From NCBI RefSeq assembly GCF_006716465.1, contig NZ_VFPB01000001.1, positions 326,483-390,482 on the forward strand: DNA of 64,000 bases, written 5' to 3'. Position 1 is the stretch's first letter, and every line of letters begins with the position of its first letter. Under the pieces are notes generated by a model. It saw nothing but the letters and a program-made list of their open reading frames with translations. It ran no database searches and was not told the DNA's origin. This document shows positions 20,575-29,366 of this stretch, piece by piece. A program made the position numbers and the translations under genes. This DNA comes from Pseudoxanthomonas sp. 3HH-4. GTDB lineage: Bacteria; Pseudomonadota; Gammaproteobacteria; Xanthomonadales; Xanthomonadaceae.

Positions 20575-21267
20575 TCAGTAGCCCTGCCGCTTGCGCATCC
20601 GCCGCGCGATCGCGGCGCGCACGAACAGCGCGAACACCACGCCGAACAGGAAGCCGGCGATGTGCGCCGACCACGCCACGGTGCCGAACGCGGGGCCCGT
20701 GTAGGCGAAGACCACCTGCAGCAGTGCCCAGATGCCGATCAGGAGCGAGGCTGGCGCCTTCACGAACTCGAGGAACAGGCCCAGCGGCAGTACCACGCCC
20801 AGCTTGGCGGTGGGGAACAGGGCCAGGTAGGCGCCGATGACGGCGGAAATGGCGCCGCTGGCGCCGATGATGACGCGGTCGGGTGTCCCGATGCTGAGCA
20901 CCGCGGCGACGTTCGCCACCGCGCCGCCCACCAGGAACAGCAACAGGAAACGCCACGGCCCCATGGCCCGTTCCGCGGGCAGGCCGAAGATCAGCAGGAA
21001 CACCAGGTTGCCCAGCAGGTGGGCCCAGTCCGCATGCAGGAACAGCGCGGTGAACAGGCGCAGCACCATGCCGCGTTGCAACGACGCCAGCCATACCTCG
21101 GGCGCCACCATGCCGCCTGTCAGCGCCCCCCACTGGGTCAGCAGATGGCTCTGGGCCGCGTTTCCCAGAGTCAATGCCCAGCAAAAGGCGGCGGACAGCA
21201 ACACCAACAAGGTCGGCGTGGCCCAGCGGACGGGCGGTTTCCGGCGTGACGGGAGGGAAACGAACAT
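20575..21267 (-). CDS. Rhomboid-family intramembrane serine protease
   Basis: A 230-residue six-helix membrane protein. The catalytic serine is in IIGASGAISAV (GxSG) and the catalytic histidine in WSAHIAGFLFG of the last helices. The HADWAHLLGNLVFLLIFG stretch is the conserved rhomboid HxxxN region. It cleaves transmembrane substrates in the inner membrane; the natural substrate is unknown. The ATG at 21267 is chosen over a TTG at 21336; neither has a strong ribosome binding site. It is divergent from the fadL-type gene. Confidence 0.9.
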   Translation of the reverse strand: MFVSLPSRRKPPVRWATPTLLVLLSAAFCWALTLGNAAQSHLLTQWGALTGGMVAPEVWLASLQRGMVLRLFTALFLHADWAHLLGNLVFLLIFGLPAERAMGPWRFLLLFLVGGAVANVAAVLSIGTPDRVIIGASGAISAVIGAYLALFPTAKLGVVLPLGLFLEFVKAPASLLIGIWALLQVVFAYTGPAFGTVAWSAHIAGFLFGVVFALFVRAAIARRMRKRQGY

Positions 21268-21350
21268 GCGCCGGCACTGTACCCGCTCGCTGCCGGACTG
21301 CCCATGGTGCGGCGCGGCGAAACTGAATAGGGGCAATGACTTACGGCGGA

Positions 21351-21395
21351 TTGTTAGAGTTTAGTTAGCGGGTATACTGCATACGGCGTCGTATG
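21351..21395 (+). promoter_or_regulatory. Sigma-70-like promoter with inverted repeat for the FadL-type gene
   Basis: A -35 box TTGTTA (21351-21356) and -10 box TATACT (21373-21378) are separated by 16 bases. Directly after the -10 lies CATACG-GCGT-CGTATG (21380-21395), an exact 6-bp inverted repeat that would overlap the transcription start and could be an operator. The leader to the ATG is about 105 bases. Confidence 0.6.
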
Positions 21396-21492
21396 TCGGG
21401 AGGGGCTTCCGGCAGGCCGAACGGGTGGACCACAACACCCGCGGCCATGGACGACGCAGGCGCTTTTACCCACGTCTCCGGAGAAACCATTC

Positions 21493-22875
21493 ATGGAATT
21501 TGCAAAGAACATCACCCGCGTGTCCGCGCTGGCGCTCGGCATCGCAGGCGTGCTCGCCTATGGCGATGTGCACGCCGCCGCCTTCCAGCTGAAGGAAAAC
21601 AGCGTCAAGGCCCAGGGCCGTGCGATGGCCGGTGCGGCCTCCGCCAAGGGCGACGCCTCGGTCGTGGTCAACAACCCGGCCGTCATGTCCACCTTCACCG
21701 AGCGCACCCTGCAGGCCGACGTCACCGCGATCGACCTGTCCTATGAGTTCAGCGGCAGCGGCACGGCCGCCACCGGCACGCTGTTCCAGCAGCCGCTGAC
21801 CGGCGGCAACGGCGGCGACGCCGGTGACGTGGCCGCCGTGCCGGCCGCCTCGTTCATCCTGCCGCTGAGCGGCGACTTCGAATACGTCACGCTGGGCATG
21901 ATGATCAGCGCGCCGTTCGGCCTGAAGACCGACTACGACGCCGGCTGGGTGGGTCGCTACCACGCGCTGGAATCGGACGTGAAGATCATCGACCTGACGC
22001 TGGCGGCCTCGCTGGAGCTGGGTGAGCGCTTCTCCATCGGCGCAGGCCTGGTCTACGAGCACGCCGACGTCACGCTGTCCAACGCGGTCGACTTCGGCAC
22101 CGTCATCTGCGGCCAGAACCCGGCTGCCTGCCTCACGCCGGGTTCGCCCTACGGTCCGCAGCGCAACGACGGCATCGCCCACATCAACGGGACCGACAAC
22201 GGCTTCGGCTGGATCGTTGGCCTGAACTGGCGTCCGACCGACAAGCTGTCGCTGGGCTACTCGCACCGTTCCGAGATCGACCATGAGCTGGAAGGCGAAG
22301 GCGACTTCACCGTGCCGCCGGCCGTGCGCACCGCGTTCGACGCCAACCCGCTGACCCGTCCGCTGTTCCTCGACGGCGGCGCGCTGGCCAAGCTGACCAC
22401 GCCAGCTGTGGACACCTTCAGCGCGACCTACTACGCCAGCGACCGCTTCACCGTCATGGCCGAAGCCAGCCGCACCGACTGGACCTCGCTGCAGGAAATC
22501 CGCATCGAATTTGACAACCCCGGCCAGCCGGATTCGGCCGAGGAGTACAACTGGGGCGACAACTGGTTCTACTCGGTGGGTGGCGAATACAAGTTCAGCG
22601 ATGCGTTCACCTTCCGCGCCGGCGTGGCGCGCGACGACTCCCCGGTGAGCCGTCCGTATCGCACCCCGCGCCTGCCCGACCAGGACCGCATGTGGTACTC
22701 GCTGGGCCTGACCTGGGCGCTGTCGGAGCACCTGGAGCTCAACGCCAGCTACGTGAAGATCGACATCGTCGATACGCCCGAAATCGACCTGACCACCAGC
22801 ACGCGTGCGCGCCTGGTCGGCGAGTTCGACGGCGGCGCCGACCTGTACGGCGTGTCGATGCAGTACAAGTTCTGA
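21493..22875 (+). CDS. FadL/OmpP1-family outer-membrane hydrophobic substrate channel
   Basis: A 460-residue protein with a signal peptide (ending near DVHAAAF). The mature start AAFQLKENSVKAQGRAMAGAAS...NNPAVM is the FadL plug region with the NPA motif. Later sequence is an amphipathic beta barrel ending in aromatic phenylalanine (YGVSMQYKF), the outer-membrane assembly signal. FadL proteins take up long-chain fatty acids or other hydrophobic compounds. A single gene with its own promoter and strong terminator. The exact substrate is unknown. Confidence 0.92.
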   Translation: MEFAKNITRVSALALGIAGVLAYGDVHAAAFQLKENSVKAQGRAMAGAASAKGDASVVVNNPAVMSTFTERTLQADVTAIDLSYEFSGSGTAATGTLFQQPLTGGNGGDAGDVAAVPAASFILPLSGDFEYVTLGMMISAPFGLKTDYDAGWVGRYHALESDVKIIDLTLAASLELGERFSIGAGLVYEHADVTLSNAVDFGTVICGQNPAACLTPGSPYGPQRNDGIAHINGTDNGFGWIVGLNWRPTDKLSLGYSHRSEIDHELEGEGDFTVPPAVRTAFDANPLTRPLFLDGGALAKLTTPAVDTFSATYYASDRFTVMAEASRTDWTSLQEIRIEFDNPGQPDSAEEYNWGDNWFYSVGGEYKFSDAFTFRAGVARDDSPVSRPYRTPRLPDQDRMWYSLGLTWALSEHLELNASYVKIDIVDTPEIDLTTSTRARLVGEFDGGADLYGVSMQYKF

Positions 22876-22900
22876 TCGCCCCGCGCGTCGGAGCCACGAA

Positions 22901-22926
22901 AAACCCCGCCTAGGCGGGGTTTTTTG
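22901..22926 (+). terminator. Rho-independent terminator of the FadL-type gene
   Basis: Stem ACCCCGCC / GGCGGGGT with a two-base TA loop (or CCTAGG centre), followed by TTTTTTG and preceded by an A-run. It starts about 26 bases after the stop and could also work in reverse for the facing gene. Confidence 0.9.
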
Positions 22927-22938
22927 TTGTCGGCGCTC

Positions 22939-23003
22939 TTGTAGGAGGGTCTTCAGCCCCGAGGCTTCTGCGCGAACGGTATCGGGGCTGAAGCCCCCTG
23001 CAC
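22939..23003. repeat. Inverted pair of GGAGGGGCTTCAGCC-family repeats
   Basis: TTGTAGGAGGGTCTTCAGCC at 22939 and its inverted partner ATCGGGGCTGAAGCCCCCTG at 22981. Both contain the CTTCAGCCCCGA core and together form a hairpin between the FadL-type and SMP-30-like genes. Confidence 0.75.
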
Positions 23004-23010
23004 TGCTCGG

Positions 23011-23964
23011 TCAATACGGCAATCCGGCGACCGGCAGTTCGATCGACCACAGACTGGCGGCGCCGGTCAGGAACAAGGTGCGCCGGTCGTCGCCGCCGAA
23101 CGCGGCATTGGTGATGTTGGCGTCCACGTGGATCGTGGCCAGCACGTCACCCGCAGGGGAAAACACGCGTACGCGCTGCTGGCCGTGTTCGGTGACGTAG
23201 ATGTTGCCCAGGCAATCCAGCGTCAGGCCGTCACCGCCTGTGATGCGCGCCAGATCGCGGCCTGCGCCGGGCACGCCTTCGCGCAACGGATAGGTGCGCA
23301 ATACGTCGCCATCGCCGGTTCCACCTGCCACGTATAGCGTGTCGCCACCCGGCGACAGGGCAATGCCATTGGGATTGCGCAGACTGTCGTCGACCACCGT
23401 GGTCACGCCTTCGTGGTGGCGATACACGCGGGTGAGGGGCTGGCCACCGGGCGCGGCCTTGCGCTGGTAATCGGGATCGGTGAAGTAGAGGCTGCCGTCG
23501 GCGCCCATCACCAGGTCGTTGGGGGAATTGAACGGCAGGCCGTCGAACGTCGACACCAGGGGTGCGCGCGTGCCGTCCTCCAGTCTCACGCGCGCGACCT
23601 GCTTGCGGTCGTGGGTAGCGGCGAGCAGATGGCCGTCCAGGTCCAGCGTCAGCCCGTTGCTGCCACTGTCTTCCACCACGGTTTCCCAGCGATCCGGCGG
23701 GGTGAAGCGTCGAATGCGCGACGGGAACGTCCCGTTGTGCACGAAATCCGACAGGTACAACGCACCGTCGCGCCACACCGGGCCTTCGTAAAGGCGTTCC
23801 TCGCTGTCGTCCACGCGCGCAGCAGACACGCGTGTGGCCGTGAGGTCGCCAGTCGGCGCATGCCCGGGATCGGCCGGGCAGACGGAAGCGTGGGCCGATG
23901 CGTGGGCCAGCGGAGCGGCGAGGCAGGCAAGCAGGGCAAGGGCAAGTCGGCGGTAACGCGGCAT
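23011..23964 (-). CDS. Exported SMP-30/gluconolactonase-like beta-propeller protein
   Basis: A 317-residue protein with a signal peptide (MPRYRRLALALLACLAAPLAHA). The SMP-30/LRE-like propeller is shown by EGPVWRDGALYLSD (metal Glu), SNGLTLDLDGHLLAATH, FNSPNDLVMGADGSLYFTDPDY (metal Asn) and NPNGIALSPGGDTLYV. Members hydrolyse sugar lactones with a divalent metal. Export suggests a periplasmic lactonase. Specific substrate unknown. It lies 13 bases after the diguanylate cyclase gene on the same strand and may be co-transcribed with it. Confidence 0.88.
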   Translation of the reverse strand: MPRYRRLALALLACLAAPLAHASAHASVCPADPGHAPTGDLTATRVSAARVDDSEERLYEGPVWRDGALYLSDFVHNGTFPSRIRRFTPPDRWETVVEDSGSNGLTLDLDGHLLAATHDRKQVARVRLEDGTRAPLVSTFDGLPFNSPNDLVMGADGSLYFTDPDYQRKAAPGGQPLTRVYRHHEGVTTVVDDSLRNPNGIALSPGGDTLYVAGGTGDGDVLRTYPLREGVPGAGRDLARITGGDGLTLDCLGNIYVTEHGQQRVRVFSPAGDVLATIHVDANITNAAFGGDDRRTLFLTGAASLWSIELPVAGLPY

Positions 23965-23977
23965 GGCGGTCCTCGGG

Positions 23978-25138
23978 TCAGGCGGGCAGCCAGCGTACCT
24001 CGATCCGGTTGCGGCCTTTGTGCTTGGCTGCGTAGAGCGCTTCGTCCGCGAGCCGCATCAGGGTGTCGTACGGCGCGTTGCGGTCGGCGGCGAAGGAAAC
24101 GCCTAGGCTGACGGTGACGCGGATTGCCGCACCGGACGGAGCGAACTCCAGCCCCATCACCTGCTGCCGGATGCGTTCCGCCAGGGCCTGCGCGGTCTCG
24201 GCTTGTGTGTCGCGCAGGACCAGCATGAACTCCTCTCCACCCAGGCGTGCGAACAGGTCGTCGCCGCGGATGCAGCTGCGCACCACGTCGGAGAACCTTT
24301 GCAGCACCAGGTCGCCGGCTTCATGGCCATGATCGTCGTTGACGGCCTTGAAGTGGTCCAGGTCCAGCGCGATCACGGCCAGCCCGTGCTCGGCGGCATG
24401 CCTCCCGCCGCGGGCCTGCAGTTCGTTGTCCAGGCCGCGGCGATTGAGCGCGCCGGTGAGCGGATCAAATAGCGCGCTCCGCCGCAGCGGCTCCGCGGCG
24501 CGAAAGCTGGCCAGCATCAGCATGCAGAAATTGAGCAGGAACCAGATCGACAGGTCCAGGTTCACCCACATCGGGTTCGGGCCGTAACGGCCGGTGAGCG
24601 CCGCCAGCAGGTCGCCGCCGTACAGCCACAGCAGCACCATGCAGCCCACGATCATCAGGCGTGCCGGAACGTGGTCCGGCGCACTGCGCAGCGCCCACAG
24701 ATGGCGCAGCATCACCACCAGTACGATCACTTCGGTCGCGCTCATCGCCGCGCCCTGCGCATCCACGCCGCCGCCCAGGACCACGCCGACCAACGAAAAA
24801 GCGAGGCACAACGGCAACAGCGCGCGTTCCCACAGCGCCAGCGCGCGCTGCTGCACGAACTGGATGATCGACCACGCCAGGCCCACCAGGCCGGCGCATG
24901 CCAACAGGCCCCCTGCGCCGGCAATGCCAGCGGCAAGCGATTCATTGCCTGCCCGCACCAGCACCTGCGCCGTGCCGTCCAGCATCGCCGCGCCCAGCGA
25001 GTACAGGAAATGCGCGACGCCCCACGTTGCGATGCCACGGACGCCCCGCGATACCTTGCCCACGTAGAAGAACAGTGCCAGCAACACGGCGGCGAGCGCG
25101 CAGTCGCTGAGCAGCAGGTTGTAGAAATCGGTCGTCAT
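23978..25138 (-). CDS. Membrane-bound diguanylate cyclase (GGDEF)
   Basis: A 386-residue protein. Residues 1-212 hold about six or seven membrane helices with no named sensor domain. Residues 220-386 form a GGDEF domain with active-site GGEEF at 300-304, so cyclic-di-GMP synthesis is expected. The RGDD at 291-294 is an inhibitory I-site (RxxD) at the standard spacing. DLDHFKAVNDDHGHEAGD gives the metal/substrate Asp residues. No EAL domain is present. Signal is unknown. It leads toward the SMP-30-like gene. Confidence 0.92.
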   Translation of the reverse strand: MTTDFYNLLLSDCALAAVLLALFFYVGKVSRGVRGIATWGVAHFLYSLGAAMLDGTAQVLVRAGNESLAAGIAGAGGLLACAGLVGLAWSIIQFVQQRALALWERALLPLCLAFSLVGVVLGGGVDAQGAAMSATEVIVLVVMLRHLWALRSAPDHVPARLMIVGCMVLLWLYGGDLLAALTGRYGPNPMWVNLDLSIWFLLNFCMLMLASFRAAEPLRRSALFDPLTGALNRRGLDNELQARGGRHAAEHGLAVIALDLDHFKAVNDDHGHEAGDLVLQRFSDVVRSCIRGDDLFARLGGEEFMLVLRDTQAETAQALAERIRQQVMGLEFAPSGAAIRVTVSLGVSFAADRNAPYDTLMRLADEALYAAKHKGRNRIEVRWLPA

Positions 25139-25324
25139 GCGTGGTGGTCGCCTTGCTGGCGCTGGAGCTCCCTGTCGATGCCAGAACGCAGAATAAGACG
25201 CAATCCGGCATGGGAGTGATATGGAGGCCGCGCAACTGCGATGGCAATTCAGCTAAGGCGACCACGTAACCCGCAGGATCGCCGCGTGCGGCGAGCGTCG
25301 TCAGTGCCGTGGGTCACGCCCAAC

Positions 25325-25348
25325 GAAAAGCCCCGCCGAAGCGGGGCT
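25325..25348 (-). terminator. Rho-independent terminator of putA
   Basis: On the minus strand a stem AGCCCCGC / GCGGGGCT with a TTCG loop is followed by TTTCGTT. It is about 45 bases after the putA stop. The rest of the 255-base gap (25139-25393) shows no gene. Confidence 0.8.
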
Positions 25349-25393
25349 GTACGTGCGACGCCGGGGGCTGCCGATGCGCGGCAGCACCTGGAT

Positions 25394-28300
25394 TCAGTCG
25401 CCGAGCGTCAGCAGCGAGGCGTTGCCACCGGCGGCCGTCGTGTTGACGGTGACCGTCTTTTCGGTGGCGAAGCGCGGAAGGTAATGCGGGCCGCCGGCCT
25501 TGGGTCCGGTGCCGGACAGCCCCTGGCCGCCGAACGGCTGCACGCCGACCACCGCACCGATCTGGTTACGGTTGACGTACACATTGCCCACCTTCACGCG
25601 CGAGCCGATGCGGTCGATGGTCTCGTCGATGCGCGAATGCACGCCCAGGGTCAGGCCATAGCCGGTTGCATTGATCGCATCGATGACCTTGTCCAGGTCG
25701 TCGGCCTTCCAGCGCACGACGTGCAGGGCCGGCCCGAAGATCTCCTTGTCCAGCTGGTCCAGCGACTTCAGTTCCCACGCGCGCGGCGCGAAGAAGGTGC
25801 CATGCGCGGTTTCATCGCCTGCGTTGGCCTGCTTGATGAGGCGTGCTTCGTTCGCCATGCGCGCGGCGTGGTCGTCGAGGATCTTCAGCGCATCGGCGTC
25901 GATCACCGGGCCCACGTCGGTCGACAGCAGGCCGGGATCGCCGATCTTCAGCTCGTCCATCGCGCCGGCGAGCATCGTCATCACCTTGTCGGCGATGTCG
26001 TCCTGCACGAACAGCACGCGGGCGGCCGAGCAACGCTGGCCCGCGGAGGTGAACGCCGAGCCCATCGCGTCCTTCACCAGTTGCTCGGGCAGCGCCGAGG
26101 AGTCAGCGATGAAGGCGTTCTGGCCGCCGGTCTCGGCGATCAGCGTGGCGATCGGGCCGGCGTCGCGACTGGCCAGCGCGCGATTGATCGCGCGCGCGGT
26201 CTCAGTGGAGCCCGTGAAGGCCACGCCGGCCACGCGCGGATCCTTCGTCAGCGCGGCGCCGACGGTGGCGCCGTCGCCGGGCAGGAACTGCAGCACGGCT
26301 TCCGGAATGCCGGCTTCGTGCAGCAGCTTCACCGCGGCGTGGCCGATCAGGTTGGTCTGTTCGGCCGGCTTGGCGATCACGCTGTTGCCCGCTGCGAGCG
26401 CGGCGCTGACCTGGCCCAGGAAGATCGCCAGCGGGAAATTCCACGGGCTGATGCAGACGAATACACCGCGGCCCTGCAACTGCAGCTGGTTGGATTCACC
26501 GGTGGGGCCGGGCAGGTGCTCCGGCGCGGCGAACTGCGCGCGCGCCTGGGCGGCGTAGTAGCGCAGGAAGTCCACGGCCTCGCGTACTTCGGCGACGCTG
26601 TCGGGGATGGTCTTGCCGGCTTCCTTCACGCACAGCGCGATGTAGTCGGGCAGGCGCTGCTCCAGCAGGTTCGCGGCGTGCTCGAGGATGGCGGCGCGGC
26701 TGGCGGCCGGCGTGCGGTCCCAGGCGGGCTGCGCGGCAACGGCATTCGCCAGCGCCTTCTCGACGGTGCCACTGTCTGCCGGCTGCCATTCGCCGACGGT
26801 CTGGCGGCGGTCGGCCGGGTTGGTCACCGGCAACGCCGCACTGGACACGACGGCGCCCGGCACCAGCGGCGCTGCGCGCCACGGCTTGACGGCCGCGTTG
26901 ATGCGCTCGGCCAGCGCGCGCAGGTCGTTGTCGTTGGCGAGATTGGCGCCCATGGAATTGTCCCTGTCTGAATTCTGGATGGGAGCCGGCTGGCTCCGGA
27001 AAAGGTCGACCGGCAACGGGATGCGCGGGTGCGGAATGGATTCGAATTCCGACACCGTCTGCACCGGGTCGCGCACCAGGTCCTCGATGGCCACGTTCTC
27101 GTCGGTGATGCGGTTGACGAAGCTGCTGTTGGCGCCGTTCTCGAGCAGGCGGCGCACCAGGTACGGCAGCAGGTCCTCGTGCGAGCCGACCGGCGCGTAC
27201 ACGCGGCATGGCGTGTCCAGCCGGTGCTTGGGCACCACTTCGGCGTACAGGTCGTCGCCCATGCCGTGCAGCTTCTGGTGCTCGTATGGACGGCCGTTGG
27301 CGATGAAGCGGATCGCGGCGATGGTCTGCGCATTGTGGGTGGCGAACATCGGATACAGCGCATCGCCGTGGTCGAGCATGCGTCGCGCATTGGCAAGGTA
27401 CGAGACGTCGGTGTTCGGCTTGCGGGTGAACACCGGGTAGCCCGGGTGGCCGTCGATCTGCGCGCGCTTGATCTCCGCGTCCCAGTACGCACCCTTCACC
27501 AGGCGCACCGGCATGCGGCGGCCGACGCGGCGGGCCAGGTCGGCGAGGAAGTCGATCACGTACGGCGTGCGCTTCTGGTAGGCCTGCACGGCCAGGCCGT
27601 AGCCTTCCCAGCCGTCGAGCGAGGCGTCGGAGAAGGTCGCCTCGATCAGGTCGAGCGACAGTTCCAGCCGGTCGGCTTCTTCGGCGTCGATGGTGAAGCC
27701 GATGCCGTAGGACTTGGCCAGCTGGGCCAGCTCCAGGATGGCCGGTGCCAGCTCGCGCATCACGCGGGCGCGCTTGGCGTGCTCATAGCGCGGGTGCAGC
27801 GCGGACAGCTTGATCGAGATGCTCGGTGCCGCCAGCACGTCGGCGAATGGACCGGTGCGGCCAATGGCATGGATCGCCTGCCGGTAGGCCTCCAGGTAGC
27901 GGGCGGCGTCCTTCGTGGTCAGCGCGCCTTCGCCCAACATGTCGAAGGAATAGCGGTAGTCGGCGTTCTCGCCCTTGCGGCTGCGGGCCAGCGCTTCGTC
28001 GATGGTGCGGCCCATGACGAACTGGTGGCCCATGATGCGCATGGCCTGGCGCACGGCCAGGCGGACGACGGGCTCGCCCACGCGACCGACCAGGCGCTTG
28101 AAGGCGCCCGGCACGTCGGCGCGGGCCAGGTCGTTCAGGTTGACCAGCTTGCCGGTGAGCATCAGGCCCCAGGTGGAGGCATTGACCAGCACCGAGTCGC
28201 TCTGGCCCAGGTGCCGCTCCCAGTCCGCATCGCCCAGCTTGTCGCGAATCAACTTGTCTGCGGTCTCCTGGTCCGGGATGCGCAGCAGGGCCTCGGCCAC

Positions 28301-28609
28301 GCACATCAGCAGCACGCCCTCCTCGCTGCCGAGATCGTACTGGCGCATGAAGGCTTCAATGGCGCCCTGGTCCTGGGCGCGGGCGCGGACCCGCTTGACT
28401 AGGTCCATGGCCAGCTTCTGGGCCTGGATCTGCTCGTTGGCCGGCAGGCGAGCGTGCTCCAGCAGTTCGCGGACATGTCCGGTCTCGTCGCGCAGCCAAG
28501 CGGCCGTGATGGCAGCGCGCAGCGGCGATGGCGGTGCCGGGAGTTCGGGGGCGACGATGCCGCCGGCCGGCGGAGCGGCGGGCGACGGAGCGGGTGAAGG
28601 AGTCGACAT
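25394..28609 (-). CDS. putA: PutA, bifunctional proline dehydrogenase / P5C dehydrogenase
   Basis: A 1071-residue protein that oxidises proline to glutamate in two steps with FAD and NAD. An N-terminal helical arm is followed by the PRODH barrel (about 170-490; RMPVRLVKGAYWDAEIKRAQ, and RVYAPVGSHEDLLPYLVRRL) and the P5C/aldehyde dehydrogenase domain (about 570-1050) with AFTGSTETA, AETGGQNAF and the catalytic cysteine in SAGQRCSAARVL. It lacks the ribbon-helix-helix DNA-binding domain of the 1320-residue E. coli trifunctional PutA, so it should not repress itself. A Pro/Ala-rich stretch precedes the arm. Confidence 0.96.
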   Translation of the reverse strand: MSTPSPAPSPAAPPAGGIVAPELPAPPSPLRAAITAAWLRDETGHVRELLEHARLPANEQIQAQKLAMDLVKRVRARAQDQGAIEAFMRQYDLGSEEGVLLMCVAEALLRIPDQETADKLIRDKLGDADWERHLGQSDSVLVNASTWGLMLTGKLVNLNDLARADVPGAFKRLVGRVGEPVVRLAVRQAMRIMGHQFVMGRTIDEALARSRKGENADYRYSFDMLGEGALTTKDAARYLEAYRQAIHAIGRTGPFADVLAAPSISIKLSALHPRYEHAKRARVMRELAPAILELAQLAKSYGIGFTIDAEEADRLELSLDLIEATFSDASLDGWEGYGLAVQAYQKRTPYVIDFLADLARRVGRRMPVRLVKGAYWDAEIKRAQIDGHPGYPVFTRKPNTDVSYLANARRMLDHGDALYPMFATHNAQTIAAIRFIANGRPYEHQKLHGMGDDLYAEVVPKHRLDTPCRVYAPVGSHEDLLPYLVRRLLENGANSSFVNRITDENVAIEDLVRDPVQTVSEFESIPHPRIPLPVDLFRSQPAPIQNSDRDNSMGANLANDNDLRALAERINAAVKPWRAAPLVPGAVVSSAALPVTNPADRRQTVGEWQPADSGTVEKALANAVAAQPAWDRTPAASRAAILEHAANLLEQRLPDYIALCVKEAGKTIPDSVAEVREAVDFLRYYAAQARAQFAAPEHLPGPTGESNQLQLQGRGVFVCISPWNFPLAIFLGQVSAALAAGNSVIAKPAEQTNLIGHAAVKLLHEAGIPEAVLQFLPGDGATVGAALTKDPRVAGVAFTGSTETARAINRALASRDAGPIATLIAETGGQNAFIADSSALPEQLVKDAMGSAFTSAGQRCSAARVLFVQDDIADKVMTMLAGAMDELKIGDPGLLSTDVGPVIDADALKILDDHAARMANEARLIKQANAGDETAHGTFFAPRAWELKSLDQLDKEIFGPALHVVRWKADDLDKVIDAINATGYGLTLGVHSRIDETIDRIGSRVKVGNVYVNRNQIGAVVGVQPFGGQGLSGTGPKAGGPHYLPRFATEKTVTVNTTAAGGNASLLTLGD

Positions 28610-28871
28610 GACGGCAGGGCAGTCCAAAGGCAGTCCACTAGTTTAGGGCCGTGCGGGCAGGCCGGGTATGCCTGCCGCGCCAGATCAGAGGGTGTCGGTG
28701 GAGCGCGTCGGCGGAGCGGTGACGGCGGTCGCGGAATCGCCCCGCGGAGACGCTGTGCGGCCTGCTCGGGTGTCCCGTGCGCCTTGTCCAGAATCAATGA
28801 AACTTGCCGCAAAGTGTGCCGGGAGCTACCATTTAACGGTTTTCCGCAGCCCGGATCGTGTGGCGGACGAC

Positions 28872-29348
28872 ATGATCGAAATGGTGCCGTCATCGTGGGA
28901 TGGACACGGCGCGCGGCTCAGGCTGCGGCCGCCGCGGGCGCTGACGCGCCGCCAGTTCGTGATGTTGTTCGTGGCGCTGTCGGGCGCGATGTGGATCGTC
29001 GCCATGCTGGGCTGGTGGGGAGGCAATGCCTTCGCGCCAGCCTTTGCATTCCTCCATTCGGCCATCGTGGCCACGGCGCTCCGCGCGTTGTGGCGCAGTG
29101 GCGACCGGGGGGAAGACATCAGCATTGGCCCCGACGCGGTGGAGGTCACCACCTCCGTGTCTGGGGCGGTGTTCCGGGCGCATCCCTATTGGGTGCGCCT
29201 GTGCATCGAGCGGGATGGCGAAAGGATTTCGCTGGCCTCCAGCGGCAGGCAGGTCCAGGTGGGCAACTTCCTGGGGCCGGCCGAACGCCGGGAGCTGGCG
29301 GACAGATTGCAGGATTTACTGGCGGCCGCGAGTGGCCGCAACCGATGA
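28872..29348 (+). CDS. DUF2244 integral membrane protein
   Basis: A 158-residue protein with two membrane helices (FVMLFVALSGAMWIVAMLGWW and NAFAPAFAFLHSAIVATAL), then a soluble beta-rich domain with RAHPYWVRL and VGNFLGPAERRELADRLQDLL. This is the DUF2244 pattern. The family often neighbours cytochrome c oxidase genes, as here 18 bases before coxB, so a role in the oxidase is plausible but undemonstrated. The ATG at 28872 gives the family N-terminus; upstream in-frame starts lack support. Confidence 0.85.
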   Translation: MIEMVPSSWDGHGARLRLRPPRALTRRQFVMLFVALSGAMWIVAMLGWWGGNAFAPAFAFLHSAIVATALRALWRSGDRGEDISIGPDAVEVTTSVSGAVFRAHPYWVRLCIERDGERISLASSGRQVQVGNFLGPAERRELADRLQDLLAAASGRNR

Positions 29349-29366
29349 CGCATTGGGGTCTAGGCA

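Noticed and set aside
25241-26971. Large open frame antisense to putA
   Set aside because: No recognisable domain, full overlap with a clear PutA sequence, and composition typical of GC-rich antisense frames.
28668-28871. Extended N-terminus of the DUF2244 protein
   Set aside because: The extra residues show no conserved pattern, and the family normally begins close to the ATG at 28872.
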